Below, in pieces: positions 23,581 to 32,973 of a DNA stretch of 64,000 nucleotides. The stretch comes from Rutpela maculata (Eukaryota; Arthropoda; Insecta; Coleoptera; Cerambycidae): NCBI GenBank assembly GCA_936432065.2, contig OW386285.2:263446317-263510316 (forward strand). The letters are read 5' to 3'. Made by a program: the position numbers and the translations under genes. The number at the start of each line of letters is the position of its first letter. Positions within the stretch are counted from its first letter, which is position 1. The notes under the pieces were generated by a model, which had not been told where the DNA came from, searched no databases, and saw only the letters and a list, made by a program, of their open reading frames with translations.

Positions 23581-24116
23581 AACATGTTCACCACTTAACA
23601 AGAAATCTTTCCTTTTAGTTTTTTAGCAATGAACATGGTTATGGTTGGAGATTAACCGCTGTAAATTTTGTGAAAAAGACACTTTACAAAATAAACAATG
23701 AAAGACTGTAAACTATTTGAAGTATGTAATAAAATGTACACGATTTCTTCCAGCGGTTAACCCCTCGTCTATACCTTATAGATTGGACTACGCAAACCGT
23801 TGTAATTTTTGTAATTTTTTATTATAATATATTATATAAAATGTTTAACATGTATTTTACTATTTTATGTAGATCAATCGTTAATTATGACTTGTATTCT
23901 CTTAAATATACTCTCCCTCCGTGCAGTTCATGCTTCGCTCAACTAAAATTTAAATAAGAAATAGTTATTAAAAATCGAGACAAACCAATATAAAATGTTA
24001 ATTTTCTTTACCATGGATTGTTTATTGCTTGTTTGAGCAGCAGTTATTACTATCACAATCATTCTTGCATTAACATGCAACAACTTAAATCATTTCTTTT
24101 AATTGCCTGGAATTGT

Positions 24117-24221
24117 TTAACCTAACCTCTTCTGGCTGTAAATTGACGTTATTTTATAAAAACTGATGTTGTCTCGGATTGCCACACTTCCACAATTAAT
24201 AATACAATGAAAACTAGCCAT
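24117..24221 (-). pseudogene. THAP-like zinc finger start, copy 1
   Basis: The minus-strand reading from ATG (24219-24221) gives MASFHCIINCGSVAIRDN then ISFYKI before a stop at 24117. A start with C-x-x-x-C about six residues in, followed by an SFY.I block, matches the beginning of THAP domains (DNA-binding fingers found in P and Kolobok transposases among others). The same ORF start is present in copy 2 at 24506. The C-terminal C-x2-H half is lost. Confidence 0.5.
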
Positions 24222-24505
24222 TTTGTATGATATAATATCGATAGAAACTCTAGGATTACGAAAAATTTAATTCTGAGGTTCAGTCAGTCGCCATTTGACA
24301 GCTAATGACAGCGGTTTGTTTTTCCTAAGGTCTGGGATCTATGACGTCACGCGCACGCGACTCATAGGTCGTGTGCGCGTGACGTCACAGAGCTGAGACC
24401 TTAGGAAAACAAACCGCTGTCATTGCTGTCAAATGACTACTGACTGAACCTAAGAATTGAATTTTTTATAATATTAGAGTTTTTATGGACATTATATCGT
24501 ACAAA

Positions 24506-24660
24506 ATGGCAAGTTTTTGTTGTATTATTAATTGTGGAAGTGTGGCAATACCGAGACATCAGTTTTTATAAAATAACGTCGATTTACATCCAGAAGAGGT
24601 TAGGATTAAAAGATTCCAGGCAATTAAAAGGAATTATTTTACTGGGGTATTCCAAGCATT
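24506..24660 (+). pseudogene. THAP-like zinc finger start, copy 2
   Basis: ATG at 24506 opens MASFCCIINCGSVAIPRHQF and stops. Neighbouring frames continue with ISFYKI and then HPEEVRIKRFQAIKRNYF, which resembles the R..W..AIKR.NW block of THAP domains. At least two frame changes are needed, so it is non-functional. Confidence 0.5.
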
Positions 24661-25929
24661 TTAATAGTAAGTTGTTGCTTATTAATTTAAGAATTTGATT
24701 TTTATTGTGGATTTATGTTGTAGGAAAGACAGCCGTAATTCAAGACCACGATGATCCATCCAGTTAGGTATTCTCTGTTAATATGGGATACAACTTAAAA
24801 CCCAAATGTGAAACTAAAAGTGCTTGTGATAATAATACCTAACTACTGCTAAACCAAACGAGAAACAATTCATGGTAAAAAAATAACACTTTATATTGAT
24901 ATGTCAGCATTTTTAATAATCATTTCTCGTGTTTAAATTTTAGTTGAGTGAGGGTAGAACTGATGTTGAGGGAGAAAGAAGTATAACAGCAGAAATTGTT
25001 GTACACCTCAAGAGGAAAGTACACAGGCTACATTAAGATATCTGATGAAGTGCATAAGTTAAGGAAATTCAAAGTATTGCTGTCATTGATTGATCTGGCA
25101 ACTAAACGTCCTTTTAAATTATATTGTGTGGTGCTCAAAAACCCAGTGTTGGATTTTTAACATTCAAAAACTATGAAACAAAGACAAAGTGATCTGAAGT
25201 GAGTGAACACATAAATAAAGTCCAAATGGGCGTTGAAACTGTCAAATTGTAGCTATAAATGTTCTTTGAATTATGTAATTACAATGTTACTACTTAGATA
25301 CTTCGTACCTATAATATAATCATTTATTTTTTTATTGCAATATAGATCTTTCTTTGTATCTCATGTTAAGTTTCTTGATTCTTCTTACGAGTACTAATGG
25401 AACATATGGAACCTTGGATAATAAAGAATTTGATATTTAGTAAGTATATTTTGTTTTACTTTCAGTTAGATGCAAAGATGCATGTATATATAAGTTCAAC
25501 ATAATCGACTATTTCAATTCACTGCTAACAACAATAATACGAGTGATAAATAAAAAAGTGAATATACGTGTTTAATAAAATACAATAAATATTTCACAAT
25601 TGACCTACCTACATGAATTAATAAAATACATGTTAGACATATTATATAACAATAAGACACGATAAGAAAAAGTTCTTGCACAAATTACAATGGTTTGTAT
25701 AGTTCAATCTATAGTATATCATAGGTACACTGGAAGAAATTGTGTACATCTGTTTACATATTTCAAGTAGTTCACAGTACTTCAGTCCTTCATCTTTAAT
25801 TTATATGGTATTTTTCATAAAATTCCTAACAGTTAACCCTTCGACCATAGCCACCGTTTACTGCTAAAAATTGAAAGGAAAGACTGGGTAGTGAACAAAT
25901 TTTGTCTAGACTAGTAACACAGTCACAAT

Positions 25930-26440
25930 GAGTACTGAAGGATCATCTGGATCAGTAATAGTCCAAGTAGTTGATGGCTTTTGTTGAAGATGGTAAGTCG
26001 AGTGGTAAGTTAAGAATTCATAACCTGAAAAATGAATTTGTATGTTAGCAATTACTCATTAAGCAACATTTAATTTGGTAAGAATATATTTTGAAAAAAA
26101 AAGGATGATCATCAACAATGAATTCTTACCTTTGCAAAAATCTTTTATCCTGTAAATTTCCTGGAGGGTACTTCTTCACCCAACCATAAATAGCTTCATG
26201 ATTTCTGAATGCCTTGAACTCATCCTTTTGTCTATGCATTACTCACAAAACCAAGTAATTCACAATATCCCTATGTGAAATATTATGAAATACACCAATA
26301 TTTGTACTGAAGTCATCATTTCTCAAAATATAAAGGATTTAATTCGATGACACCAACTTTTTCCATGTACCTAACCTCTACATTATGAGACGATTTTGTA
26401 AAATATAAACTTATCTCCATATTAACGAACAAAATTCGCC
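25930..26440 (-). pseudogene. YqaJ-associated remnant, copy 2
   Basis: Reading leftward, blocks homologous to copy 1 appear in the same order: VIELNPLYFE near 26330, DEFKAFRNHEAIYGWVKK near 26210, and STTWTITDPDDPSV near 25960. The words FKAF...EA..GWVK support the SWIM/YqaJ family better than copy 1 alone. Frame breaks are frequent. Confidence 0.6.
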
Positions 26441-26913
26441 ACACGAAATAATTAAGGATAGTTGTGGATGTTAAATAATCCAAAATTAAGTTTCAAAATA
26501 TCACAAAAACGGCAAAACATACTTTAAAACAACACGTTCAATCGGTACGTCACTCGATGACAGCTGTTTGTTTTCCTAAGGTCTCAGAATCTGTGACGTC
26601 GGCGCACGCGACCTATATAAATTGATAAGTTGATAGTTGAATTCTAACCTTGCAACCAGTTCTTCATTCTTGCTTCCACTCATTTTACTGCCAGGATACT
26701 TGAGCTAGCGCCTTAATTGAACGCAAGTGTGTTCTTACACAATGTTGTGTACTAATTTTGCACCGTCAATCACACTTTCGTCTAAATTAATGTGAAAAAA
26801 TGATACCGGTCCAGCCATTTTGACAACCAAGTGTCCGAACATTTCATAGTTCCCGCAAACAAACATATAGCGGCAGCACATGTGCGCGCTTATGATGAAA
26901 AGGTCTATAGGGT

Positions 26914-27457
26914 AAAAACACACTAGGCGTTTCTCGCCGAGTCGGCAGCCGACTCGGCAGACGACTCGGCACATGGTTCTATACTAAATCATAGAAACGC
27001 ACACACATGATTTTGATCTTAGGCGACACGCCTCGGCACATCGTCTGGACCATGGGCCGCTCGTTGAGGGGCGTTGACGCTCGTCCTCTCGTATATGGGT
27101 ATTACATGTAACCGCACACACGAGGCTGCGTGTTTCAGTTGTAAATTTGATGCGTGCTTGCCAAATCAAATCTGTTTACAAGTACTTTGCGTGAAAGAAC
27201 AGACAAGAATGGGTGACAGGTATTATATAAACTTTTTGTCTGGCGTTCCTTAACAATTGGATGTTCCCACATACGCCTATTTTTTCTTTTTTTTGATTGA
27301 CAATATAATAAACCCAACCGAATTAATTCTTCCTCCTAGCTGTACTACTGAACTGACAACGTTGTATTTTGATGCTTTCTGCGACAACTAGTTAAACCGC
27401 TTCGTGTGTGTTATTACAGGCGGCTGCCGACTCGGCGAAAAACGCCTAGTGTGTTTT
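26914..27457. mobile_element. MITE with AAAAACACACTAGGCG ends
   Basis: AAAAACACACTAGGCGTTT at the left pairs with AACGCCTAGTGTGTTTTT at the right, and the arms continue with CTCGCCGAGTCGGCAGCC against GGCTGCCGACTCGGCG. Near the left end GACTCGGCA recurs. No transposase; short ORFs have no known motif. Confidence 0.75.
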
Positions 27458-27521
27458 TGTTTTTACTCATAGAGTGCATTTCGACATTAACCTTTAATAA
27501 AAACTGATTTCATATTTTTTA

Positions 27522-28010
27522 GCGGGAGCTCGCCTTAAGTGCCCGTGCACCCCCCGATCCTTTGGGACATTGTTTTTCATAAAGATTAAAGCGGACATGT
27601 TCCAAAATGGCGTCCGTTAAAAAAAAAATTTGCAAATATTGTTTTTGTCATTTAACATAATAACTAAAAATATATGAATTTCTATGTTTTCTTAATTTTG
27701 GATTCATTTATCTGGAAAATGGTAACTCCTATCAAAATATTGTATAGGAACAAAATTGTAGAAAATTTTATGCACGTTGTTTTTTGTGAAAAAAGTTGTT
27801 GGCCATCTTTTTTAGTTTTTGTGTTAAATGACAAAAACAACATTGGCAACAGTTTTTTTAACATATTGCCGCTATTTTGAAAGTACAACCAGTTTTTTTT
27901 TTTTCTTTTGGGGGACATGTCTTAAATTGTTCCTTAGGCTTTAATCTTTATGGAAAATATTGTCCTCAAGGATCGGTGGGGGGGTGCACGTACAGCTAGG
28001 GAGGGCTCCC
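27522..28010. repeat. Foldback element with C-rich/G-rich ends
   Basis: GTGCACCCCCCGATCCTT pairs imperfectly with AAGGATCGGTGGGGGGGTGCAC, and CATAAAGATTAAAGC with GCTTTAATCTTTATGG. The centre (about 27620-27900) is AT-rich and partly self-complementary (GTTTTTGTCATTTAAC against GTTAAATGACAAAAAC). Confidence 0.75.
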
Positions 28011-28161
28011 CGACTACTGCTATTCATGTTCAGTGTATCAAGAAAGAGTTGAAATTTAAAAATGATAATTGGAAAACACTCTAACTGTATTCTAGCTCTA
28101 CTAGTGACATTTTATAAGGAAAAGTATAGAAATGCAAATGCAAAATAATTATTTCCTGCAG

Positions 28162-28494
28162 AAACAGTTACCAACTAATTATCAATCAGTCAGCTATCTG
28201 TAACGCATGTTCAAAAAATTTGCAAAATGTTTGTGACTTTCCTGCTGAAGCATTAACTTTTCAAGACAATTTGGTGAATTGTGAATTATTTTTAGGAAAA
28301 GTCGTATAAAGTATGGTTACATTTTGCTATTACAAAAATTAAAGATGAAAATAAAATGACGGTGACATTCTTTCCTAATCAGGAGCAACTTGAATGGAAT
28401 ATATATAAGAATGAAGTTCCCAATTTTGTAAACATATCTAGGGGAGTCCCTCAGATGAACAACAAGAAATCTGGTTTTTGGAAATTACATAAAT
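28162..28494 (+). CDS. Receptor gene, first visible exon (possible frameshift)
   Basis: Acceptor TTTCCTGCAG at 28152-28161, donor GTAAGT at 28495. The 5' part reads ICNACSKNLQNVCDF ... NCELFLGK and the 3' part reads SYKVWLHFAITKIK ... SGFWKLHK. The two parts are one base out of register at the A run in GGAAAAGTCG (28295-28304). Either a base is in excess here (mutation or sequencing error), or the exon starts at the nearer acceptor TTTTTAG at 28295 and the left part is not coding. The exon ends in phase 1, matching the next one. With it the exon encodes the N-terminal beta-rich ectodomain of a Tie-like insect receptor. Earlier exons (signal peptide) are not seen. Confidence 0.7.
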
Positions 28495-28785
28495 GTAAGT
28501 TTTCACTCTTATATGTTCACTGAATTTATTTTAAAAGTGCTGGACCTTCAGTTCGGCAGACGTTTTTTTATTTGCTTTTGTATTTGCCTTTACAAGTTTT
28601 TAGTTTCAATGAGAATATGATGCTGGAGAGTCGGTTTCGGGGACGTATTTCTTGGAGAATCGAGGTATTAGTGCAACGGGTTGTCCAGGTAGCTGTCTGC
28701 TTTCTTAACAGTCCACGTCTCAGAGGCGTAAAGAAAGATGGAGAAAACTAAGACATTAGCAGGTTTGATCTTTATCAGTGGCATA

Positions 28786-29014
28786 GCCAGAGTTTTGGTT
28801 TGGGAGGGGCCTAAACCAAAAATTCTAAGACAATAAGAATAATCGAATTGTAGATGAAAGAAGCACCTATACACCCTACACTAAATTTCAGTCGCTTTAT
28901 TTTTTGTAGGGAACATGTTGACAATGACATCGAAATCAATTTTGAAATTAGAATTAGTACCTGACAATTTCGGAGGGGGCCCAGGCACCTCAGGTTCCCC
29001 CCGGCTATGCCACT
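28786..29014. mobile_element. hAT-like MITE, ~230 bp
   Basis: CAGTGGCATAGCCAGAG at the left and CCGGCTATGCCACT at the right are inverted ends of a common hAT type. The flanks (ATCTTTAT, ATTCTTTG) are only a weak duplication. It splits the RTE-like LINE remnant. Confidence 0.6.
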
Positions 29015-29159
29015 ATTCTTTGTACGTCTCTTCGTGTTTCTATCACACCAAATTTTGCTTAACCAACAAATTGCCAATATTGTCCTCTGTATTCTTCGCC
29101 GAATCTCTTATTCGCAATCACTGGTATTTTCCATAATCCGTCAATAATGGACATATCGC

Positions 29160-31262
29160 AGAATTGGTTATACATTTCGGCCATAAGACCAATGCTAGCA
29201 TATGCCTCTATAGTTTGGTGATCGAAAGGGCTACAACAGATGACCAAAGCTAAACTCTCTGGTCTACAGAGACAAGCATGCCTGGTGATAACTGGTGCAA
29301 TAAGTACCACACCATCACCCGCTCTGGAAATCCTCCTGGATCTACCCTCACTCCACATCTATTTGGAAAGAGAGGCCAGGTGGGCAACATACAACAAGCG
29401 GCAATTAATATGCCGCAGGCTAGTATCATGGAACGCAACAGGCTGTCAGCTGACATGGAGTGTCACGACATCCTAGAAATGCTTTCAGATGTGATGCCTA
29501 CGGCAACCAACTATGAACTGCCTTTTACCGTCCTGTTTCCTGGAAGAGACGAAGGGGATCGGTATAAAACCGACCTACAAAGAGCAGACATATGTTGGTT
29601 CACAGACGGCTCCAAAACCCCTGAGGGAGTTGGACCTGGAGCATACAGTCGCAACCCAAAGGTAAGAATTACTTCGAGCCTGGGTAATTACACGACTGTC
29701 TTTCAGGCAGAAGTTCATGCCATTGAACTATGTATAAGGAGACTTGAACAGAGGCAGCCTAGACACAGGTCAATAAGAATCCTTTCAGACATCCAAGCAG
29801 CTCTCAAAGCTCTTGGCTTACATCGTTGCAATTCCAAATTCATCTGGAACTGCCAAAAGGCTCTAACCCGATTGGGTAGATACAACAAATTAACTCTGGT
29901 CTGGATACCGGGCCACTCTGGCATGGAGGGCAACGAAATAGCCGACTCCTTAGCAGTGGCGGCTGGTGAAATTTTAATATTTTTTTTTTTGTCTGTGGCG
30001 CATAGGACCCATACGAAATATGGAAAATTACATCTAGAGAAGCACTTCTCAAAAATTTTGAAAAAGCAGTTTGCGAAAAAAAATTTTAAAATTCGGTTGC
30101 CCTCCCCTGGGGACTCCTGTTTAAAATATTTTTTTTTTGTCATATACATTTGACTTTTCATAAAAATACAACAATGGGTTTTGGAGTTTATGAAAATATT
30201 TTCATTATTAACTGAAATACAATACTGTTCTTTTTTTTAGTTTATAGTTAGAAGTAAGATTTGAATAATTATTATTGCTTAATATTAATTGTAAAAAAAT
30301 ATCACTGTATATTAGGTATTATCCTAACAAATCAATCAATAAAGTCATTCATTCATGAACTGAAATTTTGTAATTTATTATTTAATAAATTAAAACATTT
30401 CAATTTGTTGGATCTCAGTTAATAATGAAAATATTTTCATAAACTTGAAAACTTATTGTTGTATTTTTATGAAAAGTCAAATGTATATGACAAAAAAATA
30501 AGTAAATTAAACAGGAGTCCCTAGGGCCAGGGAGGGCAACTGAATTTTAAAGATTCTTTTCGCAAACTGCTTTTTCAAAATTTTTGAGGAGTCCTTACAG
30601 AAGTGCTTTTCTAGATGTTATTTCCCATATTTCGTATGGGTTCCATGCGCCACAAACGAGAAAAAAAATATTGAAATTTCACCAGCCGCCACTGCTCCTT
30701 AGCCAGGAAAGGTGCGGTATCAAAATTTATTGGACCAGAACCAGTGCTTGGCATATCGGCAAGCACTGCGAAAACAACCATCTTGGCCTGGACTGTGAGG
30801 AAAATCCTCCGGTACTGCCAAGAACTACTAGGATTAGTTCATTCAAAGGAGTTTATTACATATCCTCTGAAATCAAGAACTAAAAAACTGTTAGAGTTAA
30901 ATAATAGCAGTAGACATTAAATAGGTCACACCTAAGAACTCTAGTGGACCTATATACTGGGCACTGTAGACTAAATCACCACCTACACAGACTCGGAATA
31001 GCAGATAACGCTGAATGCCGACTGTGTTTGGAGGAGGATGAAACGGCAGCGCACGTTCTATGCTGCTGCAGAAAGAACCAGGTTCTCATTTTTTGGCAAA
31101 GGACAACTGCTTGCAGAGGACCTGGACAACCTCTCACCCAATAAGGTAATCGGCTTTATCAAAAGGCTGAACCTATTGGGTGAAAAAGCCACAATAGACC
31201 AGATGGTCGCAGTGGAGAGTCTGTTACTAACCCACTCACATTTCAACCTAACCTAACCTAAC
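29160..31262 (+). pseudogene. I/LOA-like LINE 3' half with RNase H, interrupted by a hAT MITE
   Basis: The reading begins in the RT C-terminal region (RPMLAYASIVW, LSGLQRQACLVITGAI, ALEILLDLPSLH). After a frame change it enters an RNase H domain whose key residues are visible: FTDGSKT, QAEVHAIE, LSDIQAAL and HSGMEGNEIAD. A hAT MITE (29954-30694) cuts the domain just behind NEIAD. After it come a cysteine/histidine block (TGHCRLNHHLHRLG ... CRLCLEEDETAAHVLC) and the 3' end. RNase H and this C-terminal block are typical of I/LOA/R1-group LINEs. The element ends in AACCTAACCTAACCTAAC (31245-31262), three telomere-type units. It is 5'-truncated and dead. Confidence 0.8.
29954..30694. mobile_element. 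hAT MITE, 741 bp, inside the LINE RNase H
   Basis: Perfect 8-bp duplication CTCCTTAG (29946-29953 and 30695-30702) and ends CAGTGGCGGCTGGTGAAAT / ATTTCACCAGCCGCCACTG. The inverted arms run for more than 250 bp each, including CATACGAAATATGG and CAAATGTATATGACA. The centre (about 30240-30400) includes a TCAATCAATAAAG stretch and no transposase. Confidence 0.93.
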
Positions 31263-31288
31263 GCGTCAAAACATACCATCTTACTTAC

Positions 31289-31624
31289 CAAGATTTGTAG
31301 AGTATAAGGTTCTCTCGTATTTAGCTTTTAGGCGAGAAATGAGTGCGGTGATGAAAAGTCAGACTATCCGTGTTCTTCCAACGCGCAGTAGTGGTGCAGC
31401 TATCTATTTCTAGAAGGACGGTCTGTACTAGCTCGAAATATGGCCAGAAGTATACTATGATCTGTAGTGTGATTCTTTGCTTAATTAATAACATTACACA
31501 AATTCTTACAATATTTTGAATCAGGCTGCATCTGGTGTGATTTCACACCAACTGCTCATTGGCTAATGACATTTTTTGGTGGGGATTGTGAGTTACGAGG
31601 CCATCTTATACTCTACCAATCTTG
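31289..31624. mobile_element. Mutator-like MITE, copy 2, 336 bp
   Basis: Ends CAAGATTTGTAGAGTATAAG and TATACTCTACCAATCTTG. The flanks CTTACTTAC (31280-31288) and CTTACCTAC (31625-31633) form a 9-bp duplication with one mismatch. It is homologous to 12072-12819 but without the nested hairpin. It splits the RTE-like LINE. Confidence 0.83.
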
Positions 31625-32106
31625 CTTACCTACTACTTCACAGTCACCTATCTTTAATGTGTCTGAGTGGTTATCATTTGCTCGATCTACAATCCTAATT
31701 TTCGTTTGGTTGTAATTTACACTTAGACCATAATCAGAGCTTATTGCTTGAAGTCTGTTCAGCAGGTGTATGAGCTCATCCTCGTTTGCTGCAACTAGGG
31801 TGGTATCATTTCTTGGTTCTGCCTCTTATAGCTACTACAACCTGTAGTTCTCCAACAAACGCCGCATCATGTGTTCACTATAGATGTTAAAGAGGATTAG
31901 TGTCTAATGCCTTTTCCAACTTTACATTTATCAAAGTTAGTGTTGTTTACTTTCACCAAAGCAGAGTTTTCTTCATATAGTCGATCTGTTAAATATCACA
32001 TAAAAAATAAAACTGGTTTAATTAATCTTGATTCAGTGTGTATAATACAACAAAATATATGGGACAGATCCTACAATTTCATTATCTTATTATTGTTTTT
32101 ATATAG

Positions 32107-32439
32107 ATAATTACTTGTATTCCGAAGAAAGATATACAGATTTACATGAAATTGGAAGAGCCATCAGTCACACCGGTGAATTATGTATTGCAATATATGC
32201 AGCTGTTTGTAATAACTGTTCTCTCAAAATGACACTGAAAGATGATAATGGAGTTTTTAAAAAGAATTTCGAAATAAAGGCAGAAAGAAATCAAGGCACA
32301 CATTATTTATGGAACAAGATGGTAATAAAAGAAAAGACCATGGTAAAAAATAAAATACAGTTCTTTGTACAAAAAAATAATACACAAGGAAATAATGGAT
32401 TTTGGGCAATTGGTAGCATAAGATTATGTGAATTATCAG
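32107..32439 (+). CDS. Receptor gene, second visible exon (MAM-like region)
   Basis: Acceptor TTTTTATATAG ends at 32106 and the donor is CAG/GTATTT at 32440. The exon joins the previous one in phase 1 (residue Y), and codons stay open for 110 residues: NYLYSEERYTDLHEIGRAIS, ELCIAIYAAVCNNCSLKMTL, and near the end QGNNGFWAIGSIRLCELS. The closing FWAI..IRLC motif is the signature of MAM or Tie-like N-terminal jelly-roll domains, which act in ligand binding and adhesion outside the cell. Five cysteines suggest disulfides. It ends in phase 1. The neighbouring intron to the right is nearly 12 kb and packed with transposons. Confidence 0.85.
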
Positions 32440-32973
32440 GTATTTTTTTATCATATTTTTTTTTACTAGAGTACATATATCAAACCAAAAGACAACAACC
32501 CTTCCCTATAAAGCAGTAGACATTAAATCACTATTGTCAAATTCAAATTGCTTGGTCCCGAGACAGGGACCGTAACCGAACCGAAACCGTAACCGAAAAC
32601 CGCACCATAATTACGATTTGTTTCTAACCGCAACCGAAAACCGGATTGGTGTTGCTTTGAAAACTGAAACCGAAACCGTAACTGAAAATGGTGTACGTTA
32701 GGTAACCGTAATCGAAACCAAGCCAAAAAAAATTTCGTTTTTGGTCCCTTCAAGCATTATCAATCAATCAATCAAAATTTATTAATCTTTTGGGCCACTG
32801 GTTACAGTGGATGAGACAAGTCAACAGTACATGGGTATAAAAAACTACACAGATTAAAATATGAAGTACAACATAGGATAAAAAATATTACATTCAGACT
32901 AACATTTTTTAAAACTCGCGACATAAAATGATTGGGTAACAAATTAATAAGAGTAAAATGAAAATATGATGGC

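Larger units (their letters stand above)
22903..24362. mobile_element. CRE-ended THAP/YqaJ-associated element, copy 1
   Basis: Terminal repeats run from GGTCGCGTGCGCCGACGTCA through GAGACCTTAGGAAAAACAAA and are mirrored at 24290-24362. They contain CpG-rich sequence and, at the right end, the CRE palindrome TGACGTCA. Inside, a coding remnant reads rightward from the left end (YqaJ-associated type) and a THAP-like start reads leftward from the right end, so the two genes converged. It sits head-to-head with copy 2 with three bases between them. The target duplication is not resolved. Confidence 0.75.
24366..26614. mobile_element. CRE-ended THAP/YqaJ-associated element, copy 2
   Basis: Left end AGGTCGTGTGCGCGTGACGT with GAGACCTTAGGAAAAC inside; right end ACGTCGGCGCACGCGACCT at 26596-26614. 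The layout mirrors copy 1: THAP-like start near the left end reading rightward, YqaJ-associated remnant near the right end reading leftward. It is longer than copy 1, so each is a different deletion product. The centre (about 24800-25900) shows no further recognisable domain. Confidence 0.75.
28650..31812 (-). pseudogene. RTE-like LINE remnant, broken by three insertions
   Basis: Two pieces of one RT read on the minus strand. At about 31633-31812 the reading is DTTLVAANEDELIHLL ... LSVNYNQTKIRIVDRAN, the region right after the catalytic aspartates. At about 28680-28790 it reads VLVFSIFLYASETWTVKKAD, the typical C-terminal LYG.ETW block. Between them lie a Mutator-like MITE (31289-31624), an I/LOA-like LINE on the other strand (about 29160-31262) and a hAT-like MITE (28786-29014). 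Stops are frequent. It lies in the first visible intron. Confidence 0.65.

Noticed and set aside
29715..30161. 148-codon minus-strand ORF
   Set aside because: Spans the LINE RNase H and the hAT MITE boundary, so it cannot be an ancestral gene.
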